Below, piece by piece: positions 33,107 through 42,601 of a stretch of DNA of 61,805 bases. Below the pieces are notes generated by a model. It searched no databases. It was given only the letters and a program-made list of their open reading frames with translations, and was not told the DNA's origin. Source of the stretch: Paramesorhizobium endophyticum (GTDB lineage: Bacteria; Pseudomonadota; Alphaproteobacteria; Rhizobiales; Rhizobiaceae); contig NZ_BMHH01000024.1 of assembly GCF_014640615.1 (NCBI RefSeq), positions 1 through 61,805 on the forward strand, written 5' to 3'. Made by a program: the position numbers and the translations under genes. How positions within the stretch are numbered: position 1 is the first letter of the stretch; the number at the start of each line of letters is the position of its first letter.

Positions 33107-34108
33107 ATGCTTGATCAAAAGTCCGGGACTCGTTCTGCCTCACGCCCGCAGCCTTCGCCTGATCTCATCAGCGAGCTGCTCTTGGGCATGCGCCTCAACG
33201 GCATTCAATACCGGCGGATCCAGATGTCCCCGCCCTTCGGCATCAGCTATGGCGAGGCGGAGGGGAGGGCGCAGTTCCATTTCGTGGCTCGCGGCCCGGT
33301 GATCGTGCGCACAGCCGTGGGGACCGTGCAGAAACTCGATTCGCAGGATGCGGTGCTTCTGCCGCGCGGTGGGCGGCACGAACTGCTCTCCGCGCCGGAT
33401 TTGCCGAGCCGTGACATCGTCACCTATGAAGCGGTTCCGCTCTGCGACACGGTCGGCGCGATCAATGCCTGCAAGGAAGATACCTGCCGGTCGACGGATG
33501 CGGTGATCTTCAGCGGCTGCATGGATTTCGATCTGGGCGCCATGCATCCGCTCGTCGCGCTCATGCCCGAAGTGATGCATGTCGGCACGCTGCTGGGGCG
33601 GCAGCCGGAAATATTGCCGATGCTTGAGGCCATGGAGCGCGAGGCGCGGATGGAGCGCGCGGGCTATGCCGGCATATTGGCGCGGCTGGCGGATGTCGTC
33701 TCTGCTTCAATTGTGCGCGGCTGGGTGGAATGCGGCTGCGGCGACGCGACGGGCTGGGTCGATGCATTGCGCGATCCCAAGCTCAGCCGGGTCATCGCGG
33801 CGCTGCATGGCGATCCGGGCCGCGACTGGACGGTTGCCGAACTGGCGGCGGAAATGGGCGCGTCCCGCTCCGTTTTCGCCGAGCGTTTCCTTGAAGTCAC
33901 CGGCATGACGCCGGTGCGGTATCTGACGGAACTGCGCATGCGCCTCGCCGCGCAATGGATCGGGCGCGAAAAGCTCCCCATCGAAAGCGTGGCGCATCGC
34001 CTGGGCTACGGGTCGCAGGCGGCATTCAGCCGGGCCTTCAAGCGGGTGGTCGGCCATTCGCCCGGCATGGTCCGCGCGGCCTCGAACAGGGCAGAGCAGC
34101 ATTTATGA
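33107..34108 (+). CDS. AraC-family regulator with N-terminal cupin (cupin_6 type)
   Basis: 333 residues from ATG at 33107. The cupin-like sensor is at about residues 20-190 (FHFVARGPVIVRTAVGTVQ; LLPRGGRHELL). The AraC HTH pair is at the C-terminus: DWTVAELAAEMGASRSVFAE and IESVAHRLGYGSQAAFSRAF. Divergent from the MFS gene with about 90 bp between. The open frame extends far upstream, but only antisense to the transporter. It overlaps the next gene by ATGA. Confidence 0.87.
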   Translation: MLDQKSGTRSASRPQPSPDLISELLLGMRLNGIQYRRIQMSPPFGISYGEAEGRAQFHFVARGPVIVRTAVGTVQKLDSQDAVLLPRGGRHELLSAPDLPSRDIVTYEAVPLCDTVGAINACKEDTCRSTDAVIFSGCMDFDLGAMHPLVALMPEVMHVGTLLGRQPEILPMLEAMEREARMERAGYAGILARLADVVSASIVRGWVECGCGDATGWVDALRDPKLSRVIAALHGDPGRDWTVAELAAEMGASRSVFAERFLEVTGMTPVRYLTELRMRLAAQWIGREKLPIESVAHRLGYGSQAAFSRAFKRVVGHSPGMVRAASNRAEQHL

Positions 34109-35319
34109 GCAAAAAGCAGATTGCGATCATCGGCGGCGGTCCGGCGGGGCTGATGGCGGCGGAAGTCCTGTCGGCGCAGGGGCACGGCGTGACGGTCTAT
34201 GACGCCATGCCCACCGTGGGGCGAAAATTCCTGCTGGCGGGAAAGTCCGGCCTCAACATCACCCATGCGGAGGATCATGCGCGGTTCCTGATGCGCTTCG
34301 GTCCTGCTTTCGAACGGCTGCGCGCCGCGCTCGACGATTTCACGCCCGCCGATATCCGCGCCTGGGCGACGGGACTTGGCATTGAAACCTTCACCGGCTC
34401 TTCGGGCCGAGTCTTCCCGACGATGATGAAAGCCTCGCCGCTTTTGCGCGCCTGGCTGGCGAGGCTGGGAGGGCAGGGCGTGACGATCCTCACGCGCCAT
34501 CGCTGGCGGGGATTTGCGGAAGAAGGCTGCATTTTCAGTACGCCGGAGGGCGAGAAAATCGTGAAAAGCGACGCGGTGCTGCTGGCGCTTGGCGGCGCGA
34601 GCTGGCCGCGGCTGGGGTCGGATGGCGCCTGGGTATCCCGGCTCACGGACAAGGGCGTGGAAGTGAACACGCTTCGCCCCGCCAATTGCGGCTTCGATGT
34701 TCAGTGGAGCGAGAGTTTCCGGGAGCGTTTTGCCGGCGCGCCGGTGAAATCGGTGACCGCGACCTCAGACGCAGGCTCGTATTCGGGCGAGTTCGTGATT
34801 ACGCGAGATGGCATCGAGGGCGGTCTTGTCTATATGCACGCGGCGGCGTTGCGCGACCGGCTGGAAAAGGAAGGCAGCGCCGTGCTCCATCTCGACCTGG
34901 CGCCGGGTCGCATGGCCGACCGCCTCGCGCACGACCTTGCCCGGCAGGGCGCGAAGATGAGCTTCTCCAACCGCTTGCGCAAAGGAGCGGGTCTCGAAGG
35001 CGTCAAGGCCGCGCTTGTGCGGGAAATCGTGCCCGAATCTGCCGGTTTCGATCCCGAACATCTTGCCCGCATTATTAAGGCGTTGCCCGTTCCTGTTCTG
35101 CGACCCCGGCCCATCGAGGAGGCCATTTCCTCGGCGGGCGGCATCGCATGGACGAGCATCGGCGAGGATTACATGCTGAAACCGCTTCCCGGCGTTTTCG
35201 CCGCCGGGGAGATGCTGGATTGGGAGGCGCCCACCGGCGGATATCTCCTCAGCGCCTGCCTCGCAACGGGCAAGGCCGCCGCGCGCGGCATTCATGGCTG
35301 GCTGGAGGCCGCCGCCTGA
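34105..35319 (+). CDS. BaiN/HI0933-family flavoprotein (TIGR03862-like)
   Basis: 404 residues. FAD-binding Rossmann motif at the N-terminus (AIIGGGPAGLMAAEVLSAQG), then GRKFLLAGKSGLNITHAE and SSGRVFPTMMKASPLLRAW, both hallmarks of this family of putative NAD(P)/FAD oxidoreductases. A C-terminal FAD segment (GVFAAGEMLDWEAPTGGYLL) completes it. Substrate unknown. ATGA overlap with the AraC gene suggests joint expression. Confidence 0.85.
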   Translation: MSKKQIAIIGGGPAGLMAAEVLSAQGHGVTVYDAMPTVGRKFLLAGKSGLNITHAEDHARFLMRFGPAFERLRAALDDFTPADIRAWATGLGIETFTGSSGRVFPTMMKASPLLRAWLARLGGQGVTILTRHRWRGFAEEGCIFSTPEGEKIVKSDAVLLALGGASWPRLGSDGAWVSRLTDKGVEVNTLRPANCGFDVQWSESFRERFAGAPVKSVTATSDAGSYSGEFVITRDGIEGGLVYMHAAALRDRLEKEGSAVLHLDLAPGRMADRLAHDLARQGAKMSFSNRLRKGAGLEGVKAALVREIVPESAGFDPEHLARIIKALPVPVLRPRPIEEAISSAGGIAWTSIGEDYMLKPLPGVFAAGEMLDWEAPTGGYLLSACLATGKAAARGIHGWLEAAA

Positions 35320-35370
35320 CCGCCATAATTCCGGCATTTCCGAGGTGTTTGCTGCGGCCTTGGAGGAAAC

Positions 35371-36321
35371 ATGAAACCGATCCTCTCAAGCGCGGCGCTG
35401 ACGGTTTTTCTGGCGCTTGGCAGTGCAGCCGTTGCCGCGCCGGCGAATTTTCTCTTTCTGGACTCAGGCGCTCTTGAAGACGCGCGAGCGCTTCTCGAAC
35501 GCCCCGATATCGACGGCGCGCAAGTCGTTTATACCTGGAAATCGCTGGAGCCCGCCAAAGGGCAATATGATTTTTCGCATATCGAGCGCGATCTTGCCGC
35601 TGCAAATGCCATGCACAAGAAGCTCTTCATCCAGATACAAGACCGTTTCTTTTTGCCCGGCGACCGGGATATTCCCGATTATCTGCTGACTGAACCGAAA
35701 TATGGCGGCGGCCTCGCAGCACAGAAGGATAAACCCGGCATGGGGGCGCCTGTTCAAGGCTGGCTAGCGATGCAATGGAACCCCGCCGTGCGCGAGCGCT
35801 ATCAGGCGCTTTTAAAGGCGCTGGCCGCGAAGTTTGACGGCAGGGTGTTTGGCATAAATCTGCCGGAAACAGCTGCCGATATCGACCAGAAACATGACAA
35901 ATCCGGCTTCAGCTGCGATTCATATTTCGACGCGGAAATGGCGAACCTGAAAGCGGCCAGAGATGCCTTTACCCGATCGCATGTCGTGCAATATGTGAAT
36001 TTCTGGCCATGCGAATGGAACAATGACCATAATTATATGGGCCGCATTTTTGCTTATGCAGCGGCGCACCGGATCGGGCTTGGCGGACCCGACATCGTGC
36101 CGTTCCGCAAGGCGCAGATGAAGAATTCCTATCCCTTCTTCAATCGCTACAAGGGCAAGCTGGACCTTGCCGCCTTTGCCGTCCAGCAGCCGACGCTCAC
36201 CTACACGAATCCCAAAACCGGCAAGCCTTTCACCAGGGACGAGTTCATCCGCTTCGCTGACGATTATCTGGGAGCAGACATCATCTTCTGGAGCCCTTCG
36301 ACGCCTTGGCTCAGGAAATAA
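35371..36321 (+). CDS. Secreted TIM-barrel-like protein, possible glycoside hydrolase
   Basis: 316 residues. Signal peptide (cleavage near AAVAA-PA, residue 23). The body looks like a (beta/alpha)8 hydrolase: VVYTWKSLEPAKGQYDFSHI is the usual early strand of clan GH-A enzymes, and KLFIQIQDRFF and FGINLPETAADID follow. Glu in LPET could be the acid/base, but the typical Asn-Glu pair is not seen and I cannot assign a family. Preceded by GGAGGAAAC, a good ribosome-binding site. Confidence 0.65.
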   Translation: MKPILSSAALTVFLALGSAAVAAPANFLFLDSGALEDARALLERPDIDGAQVVYTWKSLEPAKGQYDFSHIERDLAAANAMHKKLFIQIQDRFFLPGDRDIPDYLLTEPKYGGGLAAQKDKPGMGAPVQGWLAMQWNPAVRERYQALLKALAAKFDGRVFGINLPETAADIDQKHDKSGFSCDSYFDAEMANLKAARDAFTRSHVVQYVNFWPCEWNNDHNYMGRIFAYAAAHRIGLGGPDIVPFRKAQMKNSYPFFNRYKGKLDLAAFAVQQPTLTYTNPKTGKPFTRDEFIRFADDYLGADIIFWSPSTPWLRK

Positions 36322-36352
36322 CTGTCAGGGGCGCGGCACAATATCTCATCTT

Positions 36353-36366
36353 TTGACCTTGGTCAT
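36353..36366. promoter_or_regulatory. FNR/FixK-type box upstream of fixL
   Basis: TTGAC, CTTG, GTCAT: one mismatch from a perfect TTGAC-N4-GTCAA dyad, 47 bp before the fixL start. FixK in this window has the E-x-x-S-R recognition helix expected to read TTGA half-sites. Feedback control of fixLJ by FixK is inferred. Confidence 0.4.
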
Positions 36367-36413
36367 TCCGGTTGCGGGCCTTAAGAATGCCGCGCATTGC
36401 GGAGTGACAGGAA

Positions 36414-37631
36414 TTGACCGTTTTCGACATGACATGGCTCCTGGTGGACCTTGTCCTCCTGGGATTTGTTGTTTTCACCGGGCTGAAATACCGTCAGGCC
36501 CGTCGGAACCTCAATTCCCGGGAAGCCCATCTTCGGCTGATCCTGGACACGGTGCCCGATGCCACTGTGGTGATCGACATGCACGGTGTCATCCTCTCCT
36601 TCAACAAGGCAGCAATCCGCCAGTTCGGCTATACCGAAACTGAAGCCGTCGGACAGAACATCAAGATTCTCATGCCGGAGCCCTATCAGGCCCAGCATGA
36701 CGGCTATATCGACCGTTATCTCAATACGGGCGAACGCCGGATCATCGGCATCGACCGCATCGTCGTGGGCCGGCGCAAGGATGGCTCCACCTTCCCGATG
36801 AAGCTTGCCGTCGGCGAGATGAAGACCGGGGGGCAGGTGTTTTTCACCGGCTTTATTCGCGACCTGACCGAGCGGGCGGAGTCCGAGGCGCGGCTTGAGG
36901 AAATCCAGGGCGAGCTTGCCCGCCTCGCGCGCCTCAACGAACTGGGCGAAATGGCTTCGACGCTTGCCCATGAACTGAACCAGCCGCTTTCGGCCATCGC
37001 CAATTATGTGCAGGGCTGCATCCGCCTCCTGCGGAACATGGACGATGCGCTCGCCTCCCGCATGCGCGAGGCACTGGAAGAGACCGCGCGGCAGTCGTTG
37101 CGCGCCGGGCAGATTATCCGTCACTTGCGTGAGTTCGTCACCCGTGGCGAAACCGAGAAGAAGCCGGAGGATATTCACAAGCTGATCGAGGAAGCGGGCG
37201 CGCTGGCGCTGGTGGGATCGCGTGAGCTGGGGGTGCGGACGGTCTTCGATTTCAAGGCGGAGCAGACGCTTTTCCTGGTCGACCGGGTGCAGATCCAGCA
37301 GGTGCTGATCAACCTGATGCGCAACGCCATGGATGCGATGAAGGAAAGCCCGCAGCGCGAGCTGGTGGTGCGCACCGAGCCCGTCAATGAGGGGGAAGTC
37401 ATGGTTGAAATCTCGGATACCGGCCCCGGCGTTTCGGAGGAGATCGTCGCCCAGCTTTTCCAGCCCTTCGTCACCACCAAGCCTGGCGGCATGGGAATAG
37501 GGCTCTCCATATCGAAAAGGATCATCGAGGCTCATGGAGGAGAGCTGACGATGCAGCGCAATGAGAAGGGAGGGGCGAGCTTCCGCTTCACTCTCCCGGC
37601 GGTCAAGGAGCGGGCAGGCCATGAGCAGTGA
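36414..37631 (+). CDS. fixL: Oxygen-sensing histidine kinase FixL
   Basis: 405 residues, TTG start after ACAGGAA. One N-terminal hydrophobic segment, then a haem PAS domain (about 40-150). The proximal haem His is kept (His95 in [11 protein letters not shown]) as is the distal Arg (IGIDRIVVG). After a short coiled coil comes the phosphoacceptor helix ([12 protein letters not shown], His186) and the HATPase ([27 protein letters not shown]). Under low O2 it should phosphorylate FixJ. It overlaps fixJ by 11 bp. Shorter at the N-terminus than multi-span FixL proteins. Confidence 0.93.
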   Translation: MTVFDMTWLLVDLVLLGFVVFTGLKYRQARRNLNSREAHLRLILDTVPDATVVIDMHGVILSFNKAAIRQFGYTETEAVGQNIKILMPEPYQAQHDGYIDRYLNTGERRIIGIDRIVVGRRKDGSTFPMKLAVGEMKTGGQVFFTGFIRDLTERAESEARLEEIQGELARLARLNELGEMASTLAHELNQPLSAIANYVQGCIRLLRNMDDALASRMREALEETARQSLRAGQIIRHLREFVTRGETEKKPEDIHKLIEEAGALALVGSRELGVRTVFDFKAEQTLFLVDRVQIQQVLINLMRNAMDAMKESPQRELVVRTEPVNEGEVMVEISDTGPGVSEEIVAQLFQPFVTTKPGGMGIGLSISKRIIEAHGGELTMQRNEKGGASFRFTLPAVKERAGHEQ

Positions 37632-38238
37632 AGTTGTGATCCATATCGTCGATGACGAGGAGCCGGTGAGGAAGTCGCTGGCCTTCCTCCTGACGGTTTC
37701 TGGCTATGCCGCGCGCGTCCACGCCTCGGCGCCCTCTTTTCTCGCCATCGCGAAGGAATTGGACAATGCCTGTCTCATCACCGATTTGCGGATGCCCGAG
37801 ATGAGCGGTCTCGACCTCCTGCGCCGCCTGCGCGAGGAGAACGCGATGCTGCCGGCAATCGTGATCACCGGCCATGGGGATGTGCCGATGGCGGTGGAGG
37901 CGATGAAGGCGGGTGCGCTCGACTTCATCGAAAAGCCTTTCGAGGAGGAAGTGCTACTGGAAGCCGTCGGCCGCGCCGTAGCCGAATTGGAGAAGAAGCC
38001 GCGGGACAGCGATACGGCCGCCCGCATACGCTTGCGCCTGAGTCTGCTCTCCGAACGGGAGCGGCAGGTGATGGAGGGCATCGTCGCCGGGCTTCCCAAC
38101 AAATCCATCGCCTACGATCTCAATATCAGCCCGCGGACGGTCGAGGTGCACCGCGCCAACGTCATGAGCAAGATGCAGGCCCGGAACCTGCCGGAGCTGG
38201 TGCGGATGGTGCTGGAAGTGCGCGATAGCGGGGGTTGA
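37621..38238 (+). CDS. fixJ: Response regulator FixJ
   Basis: 205 residues from ATG at 37621. Receiver domain with acidic pair VDDEE and phosphoacceptor [12 protein letters not shown] (Asp54), IVITGHGD and IEKPFEEE; then a LuxR-type HTH ([36 protein letters not shown]). Activates fixK and related promoters under microaerobiosis. Convergent with the glycosyltransferase-like gene 31 bp away. Confidence 0.94.
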   Translation: MSSEVVIHIVDDEEPVRKSLAFLLTVSGYAARVHASAPSFLAIAKELDNACLITDLRMPEMSGLDLLRRLREENAMLPAIVITGHGDVPMAVEAMKAGALDFIEKPFEEEVLLEAVGRAVAELEKKPRDSDTAARIRLRLSLLSERERQVMEGIVAGLPNKSIAYDLNISPRTVEVHRANVMSKMQARNLPELVRMVLEVRDSGG

Positions 38239-38269
38239 GGAAAGACCGGCCCATTTCGGGACCGTTTCC

Positions 38270-39169
38270 CTAATTTTTGCCCGCCTTTTCCAGCCCGCGG
38301 TGGGCGAGCTCCTTCATCGATGAGCTTGCCCGGCATTTGTAGTATTTGTCTATCTCACCGCACGGCTTCCAGATGCCATATTTTTGGCGGAAATATTCAA
38401 TCACCAGCAAGTCGGCGCTGACGCGGTCATGCCCCTGTTCCACGAGGCTGTGCAGCGCATCTATTGCGCCGTTCGTCGAATCGGCGGGCCGTTTCGGATA
38501 TCCGTTCATCCAAATCGGTATGCCCACGCGCTCCAGATGTCCGGAAATCCATGGATCGTCGACGGTCCACATCACGTCCGGGATGTCATAGAACAATTCA
38601 TCGAACCATTCCGGTCTGACAAGCACGCCAGCGTAGCCGGAAATCTGATCGACATAACCGCTTACGGTAAGATATGGTTTGTACTTGAAGAGGCTGAAAA
38701 TTCGTCGCAGACGGTAATTCAGGTCTTTCCGCCGCTTTCCGCCGCGAGGAAGCCGGTCGGGTGGACGGCAGTTATCCGCGATGTCGGGAAAGCTTTCGCC
38801 CACTTCCACAATGCAGGTGTCCGGGTGCTGCTGCGCCGCGGCGTCCTTGAACCGTTGATGCCAACTGCTCTCATAGATTTTATCGTCGTCGCAGAAGAGG
38901 ATATCTACGTCTTGTCCTTGTAAATCGGCCGCTGCCGGAAGCACCTTGGTCGCGGGGCCATAATCCTTCTCGCATCGAACAATTTTTATGCCCGGTGGGA
39001 CGCGAGGAAGACGGCCATCCCAGCCAGGGAAGCGCCGATATGCCTGCGGGATATAGAGCCGGATATCATCGGGCTTGAGGCTCTGTGACAGCAGGGATAA
39101 GAGAGTCGGCTCCAGTAGATGGAAACGCGACGGGATCGTCGAGAGTGATACTATCGTTGGTCTAGCCAT
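38270..39169 (-). CDS. Glycosyltransferase-like protein with a DxD motif (paralogue of 30940-31758)
   Basis: 299 residues, ATG at 39169. Shares IVSLSTIPSRF, LYIPQAYRRFPGW, YGPATKVLPA, VDILFCDDDKIY and WTVDDPWISGHLE with the gene at 31 kb, plus a longer Cys-containing C-terminus (YKCRASSSMKELAHRGLEK). Probably a GT-A type sugar transferase acting on a surface glycan. It splits the FixLJ-FixK region and is on the opposite strand to it. The 296 bp downstream in plus coordinates (39170-39465) hold no gene I can support. Confidence 0.7.
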   Translation of the reverse strand: MARPTIVSLSTIPSRFHLLEPTLLSLLSQSLKPDDIRLYIPQAYRRFPGWDGRLPRVPPGIKIVRCEKDYGPATKVLPAAADLQGQDVDILFCDDDKIYESSWHQRFKDAAAQQHPDTCIVEVGESFPDIADNCRPPDRLPRGGKRRKDLNYRLRRIFSLFKYKPYLTVSGYVDQISGYAGVLVRPEWFDELFYDIPDVMWTVDDPWISGHLERVGIPIWMNGYPKRPADSTNGAIDALHSLVEQGHDRVSADLLVIEYFRQKYGIWKPCGEIDKYYKCRASSSMKELAHRGLEKAGKN

Positions 39170-39465
39170 GTTGCCTCCGGCCGGCTACACCCCCTCAAGT
39201 TTCATAAGCGGCAGGCTATCAATTGGTAAATGCCCTACGCCGCCATCAAGTCCCGTTTCGATTAAGCCTATGACATGCTTGATCTTTAACGCGTGACGCC
39301 TACCATAGGTTGGTCATGCCTGCAACTGTCTTGGCAGATGGAGCAGTTGCAGCATGATATGGCCTGCTGTTCAACGCAGCTGCAGGGAAGCCATCCATTG
39401 CGCCGATGGAAAGGCATTTGATTTATCGCAAGGCGAGTTTGGTTTGCGTCTGGACATGATGTCGA

Positions 39466-39843
39466 ATGGCGCATTCCCAGCCAACTCAGGAAATTGCCTT
39501 GCTGATCGGTACCACCATTCTCGTCGTCGCGGCGGATTCTGCTTTCCGGCAGTCGCTGGGCTTCGTCCTCGAGGCGGAGGGGCATCGTGTCGAGGTGGCG
39601 GGGCAATTGCCGCATCCTGATGACATCATCCGCTATGGCTGCATCGTTGCAGACGACCGCGCCGTGGCGGCGAAGCCGGGCGACCTGCCCGCGCTTTCCA
39701 CGCTGGGGCGGCCCGTCGTGCTGCTCGTCAACCACGCCGAGGGCACGGTCGTGGGTCATCCCGTCCGCCTGGTGGAGAAGCCACTTCTCGGGCGCACGCT
39801 TGTCGAGGCGGTGCGCGGTGTGTTGGGTGAAAGCGAGCCATAG
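39466..39843 (+). CDS. Degenerate receiver-like protein next to fixK
   Basis: 125 residues. The fold order resembles a response-regulator receiver: TILVVAADSAFRQSLGFVLEAEG, then CIVADDRAVA at the phosphoacceptor strand, VVLLVNH and VEKPLLGRTLVEAVRG with the conserved Lys-Pro. The first acidic pair is reduced to AD, so phosphorylation is uncertain. Stand-alone receivers like this occur beside fix genes in rhizobia, and some (FixT-type) dampen FixL. Ribosome-binding site weak. Confidence 0.65.
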   Translation: MAHSQPTQEIALLIGTTILVVAADSAFRQSLGFVLEAEGHRVEVAGQLPHPDDIIRYGCIVADDRAVAAKPGDLPALSTLGRPVVLLVNHAEGTVVGHPVRLVEKPLLGRTLVEAVRGVLGESEP

Positions 39844-39885
39844 CATAATCCCGAAAAGTTGCAGACTTTTCGGATAAGATCATGC
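39843..39885. repeat. Short rhizobial-type palindromic repeat
   Basis: A hairpin CCGAAAAGT, TGCAG, ACTTTTCGG with outer near-complementary flanks (GCATAATC, GATCATGC). Sequences of this form are widely scattered between genes in Brucella and rhizobia. It starts at the receiver gene's stop and could also end its transcript. Confidence 0.6.
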
Positions 39886-39895
39886 GGCGAACTGT

Positions 39896-39916
39896 CTAAG
39901 TAATTTCCCGTACGGG
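39896..39916. promoter_or_regulatory. Candidate FixJ site in the fixK promoter
   Basis: CTAAGTAATTTCCC followed by a CCCGTACGGG palindrome, about 70-90 bp before fixK. The GTAA/CTAAGTA-type core resembles reported FixJ targets upstream of fixK in rhizobia. A second perfect palindrome, TGGGTCGACCCA, lies at 39956-39967 next to the fixK ribosome-binding site. Confidence 0.45.
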
Positions 39917-39982
39917 CATAACCGAATTTCCCCGCGAGGCGATCCGGGCCACTGATGGGTCGACCCAATCGGAGGTTCCAGG

Positions 39983-40606
39983 ATGCTTGCTCACAGCGAA
40001 ACCGCTCCCAGACAAATGCACAAGCCCTTCGTGGCCGCGCAGCCGCATCAGCTGCTCTTCTATTCGCCGAACAAGGAGATTTACGCTCAGGGCGAGCGGG
40101 CGACCGCGCTCTATCAGGTGGAGTTTGGAGCCGTCCGCATCTATCGCCTCCTCTCGGACGGACGCCGCCAGATCAGTGCTTTCCACCTGTCGGGCGAGGT
40201 TTTCGGCTTCGAATCCGAAGGGCATCATCGCTTCTTCGCCGAGGCGCTGTGCAATTCGGCGATCCGGGTTCACCGCACGCCCGTCGAGCCCGATTTGTCG
40301 GGCAGTGTCCTCTCGGCGGCGGTGTCGGCCCTGGTGCGGGCGCAGGAGCATCTTCTCGTGATCGGCCGCCAGAACGCCGCCGAGCGTGTGGCTGCCTTCC
40401 TCCTCGACATGGCTGACCGGCAGGAGGGCGAGCGGAAAATCGAGCTTCCCATGTCGCGCGCCGATATCGGCGATTATCTTGGCCTTACCATCGAAACTGT
40501 TTCGCGCGTGTTTTCCAAATTCCGCCGCAACGGCCAGATCCGCCTCGACGGCGCGCGCAGTGTGATCATCGAGAGACCGGAGGCGCTGAAGGCGATGTGC
40601 GCCTGA
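39983..40606 (+). CDS. fixK: Crp/Fnr-family regulator FixK
   Basis: 207 residues; GGAGG 8-12 bp before the ATG. A cyclic-nucleotide-like sensor domain (GERATALYQVEFGAVRIYR; GEVFGFES) without the N-terminal Cys cluster of FnrN/Anr, so not itself an O2 sensor. HTH: SRADIGDYLGLTIETVSRVF with the E-x-x-S-R signature for TTGA half-sites. Typically switches on the cbb3 oxidase, haem and denitrification genes; none lie in this window. Part of the FixLJ cascade. Confidence 0.92.
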   Translation: MLAHSETAPRQMHKPFVAAQPHQLLFYSPNKEIYAQGERATALYQVEFGAVRIYRLLSDGRRQISAFHLSGEVFGFESEGHHRFFAEALCNSAIRVHRTPVEPDLSGSVLSAAVSALVRAQEHLLVIGRQNAAERVAAFLLDMADRQEGERKIELPMSRADIGDYLGLTIETVSRVFSKFRRNGQIRLDGARSVIIERPEALKAMCA

Positions 40607-40674
40607 GCGCGGCTCTTTCGCTGGATTTCTGGCCGCCTATCCCATAAACTCCGCCCAACGATATGGAGGGGTTT

Positions 40675-41973
40675 ATGGGCTTTACGGATCTTTTCGCGCG
40701 CTTTGTGGCTGTGGTGGGCGATGCGGCGGTCTATCTGCGCCATCGCAAGGACGGGCCGAAAGTGCAGGCCTTCGGCACCGCGCCGGCCATTCCGCCCGCC
40801 AGGCCGCAGGGGATACCGACGCTGAAAATGCCCACCGCCAAGGGCTGGGCTGAGCATGAAACGCCCGTGGCCGCGCCGGGCCTCAAGGTCAATGCCTTCG
40901 CGCGCGGCTTGAAGCATCCGCGCTGGATCCATGTCATGCCTAATGGCGATGTGCTGACGGCGGAGGCGCTGAGCACGCCGGGCGGCATCCGCTCGGTTTT
41001 CGACTATGCGCAATACAGCACCATGAAGCGCGCAGGCGCGGTGGGCGAGAGCGCCAACCGCATCACCCTCCTGCGCGACGCTGACGGAGACGGCGTTGCC
41101 GAAACGCGCGAGACTTTCCTCTCAGGCCTCAACCAGCCCTTCGGCATGGCGCTGCTGGGCGAGACATTCTATGTCGGCAATACGGATGGCGTGGTGGCGT
41201 TTCCGTACAAGACCGGCGAAACTCGCGTTACGGCTCACGGCAGGAAGCTCAACGATTTGAAGCCCGGCGGCCATTGGACACGCAGCCTGCTGCTGAGCCC
41301 TGACGGCAGGAAGCTCTATATCGGCGTCGGCTCGCTCAGCAATATCGCCGAGGAGGGCATGGAAGCCGAGGAGGGGAGGGCGGCGATCCATGAGCTCGAT
41401 CTCGAAACCGGCAAGACGCGCATCTTCGCTTCCGGCCTGCGCAACCCTGTCGGCATGGCGTGGGAGCCGACGACGCAAACGCTCTGGACCGTGGTCAACG
41501 AACGCGACGGGCTCGGCGACGAGACGCCGCCCGATTATCTGACCTCGGTGCAGGAGGGCGGGTTCTATGGCTGGCCCTATTGCTATTGGGGGCAGACGGT
41601 GGACGACCGCGTGCCGCAGGACCCCGCCATGATCGCCAAAGCAATCAGGCCGGACTTCGCGCTGGGCGGCCACACTGCCTCGCTCGGCCTCTGCTGGATG
41701 CCATCGGGCACGCTGCCCGGTTTCCCTGACGGCATGGTCATCGGCCAGCACGGTTCCTGGAACCGCAGCAAGCTGAGCGGCTATAGGGTTGTGTTCGTGC
41801 CCTTCGAGAACGGGAGACCCTCCGGACCGGCGCGCGACATCCTCACCGGATTCCTTTCCGCCGACGAGAAGGAGTCCCACGGGCGCCCGGTCGGCGTGAC
41901 CATCGGCCCTGACGGCTCGCTGCTGGTAGCCGACGATGTGGGCGACGTGATCTGGCGGGTGACGGGGGAATGA
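40675..41973 (+). CDS. PQQ-type soluble sugar dehydrogenase (sorbosone dehydrogenase-like)
   Basis: 432 residues from ATG at 40675, which has GGAGGGG at ideal spacing (the ATG at 40663 overlaps that site). Beta-propeller of the glucose/sorbosone dehydrogenase family: FARGLKHPRWIHVMPNGDVL, RNPVGMAWEP, YGWPYCYWGQ and IGQHGSWNRSKLSGY with catalytic-type His. No clear signal peptide; the N-terminus is weakly hydrophobic. Substrate and cofactor use are inferred from family. Confidence 0.85.
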   Translation: MGFTDLFARFVAVVGDAAVYLRHRKDGPKVQAFGTAPAIPPARPQGIPTLKMPTAKGWAEHETPVAAPGLKVNAFARGLKHPRWIHVMPNGDVLTAEALSTPGGIRSVFDYAQYSTMKRAGAVGESANRITLLRDADGDGVAETRETFLSGLNQPFGMALLGETFYVGNTDGVVAFPYKTGETRVTAHGRKLNDLKPGGHWTRSLLLSPDGRKLYIGVGSLSNIAEEGMEAEEGRAAIHELDLETGKTRIFASGLRNPVGMAWEPTTQTLWTVVNERDGLGDETPPDYLTSVQEGGFYGWPYCYWGQTVDDRVPQDPAMIAKAIRPDFALGGHTASLGLCWMPSGTLPGFPDGMVIGQHGSWNRSKLSGYRVVFVPFENGRPSGPARDILTGFLSADEKESHGRPVGVTIGPDGSLLVADDVGDVIWRVTGE

Positions 41974-42028
41974 TCGGTCTGTAAGAAAGTGCGCTGGTGG
42001 GTACCCAAACGCTCCCCCATCGCCTTCG

Positions 42029-42343
42029 TTACGGCGTCTTCGGCAGATATTCCCGGAACCGGCTTTTCTGCAGTTCGGCGCCGGCTTCCTCCGGGCTTAG
42101 GGAGGCGAGGCGGGTGAGCACGCCGATGGCTCCGGTGAGGAGCTGGCGTTCGACGTCGATGAAGGTGGCGTTTTCAGGAAGATCGGCGGCAAGCTCGATC
42201 GTGGCGCAAGGGCCGAATTCGTTGCCGTCCTCGGCGGAGAGCTGAAGCCGAACCACGCCGCTTACCGTTATGCCGTCCGAACCTTCATGATGCCGCAATC
42301 CGGAAACCTGTACATCGGTAATCGAGCGGTTGCTGTAATTCAT
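42029..42343 (-). CDS. Small hypothetical protein
   Basis: 104 residues from ATG at 42343, with AGGAGG upstream. Beta-rich, no signal peptide: ITDVQVSGLRHHEGSDGITV then a helical C-terminus (LTRLASLSPEEAGAELQKSR). No family recognised. Codon use resembles the neighbours. About 200 bp of AT-rich sequence separates it from the next gene. Confidence 0.6.
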   Translation of the reverse strand: MNYSNRSITDVQVSGLRHHEGSDGITVSGVVRLQLSAEDGNEFGPCATIELAADLPENATFIDVERQLLTGAIGVLTRLASLSPEEAGAELQKSRFREYLPKTP

Positions 42344-42601
42344 GCCGAAGGGCCTCCTCTGCCTGCCGCCCCTGCCCCTTAAAGTTGTACACACGAATCA
42401 GAGAAACATCTCCTGATATGGGGAGCGGGTCAAGTGCGAATAATGGCCCGCTATTTCCTACCAGCGCGCTCGCCGCCTTGACGTGACACAAATTCGCCAA
42501 ACTATTCCCAATTTTTTGCCAATTTACAGAGAATCAGAATATACTTAAATATAGAGAATGTGGGCGGAGAATCGGTGTGCCAGGGGGCGGCCGGTTCCGG
42601 A

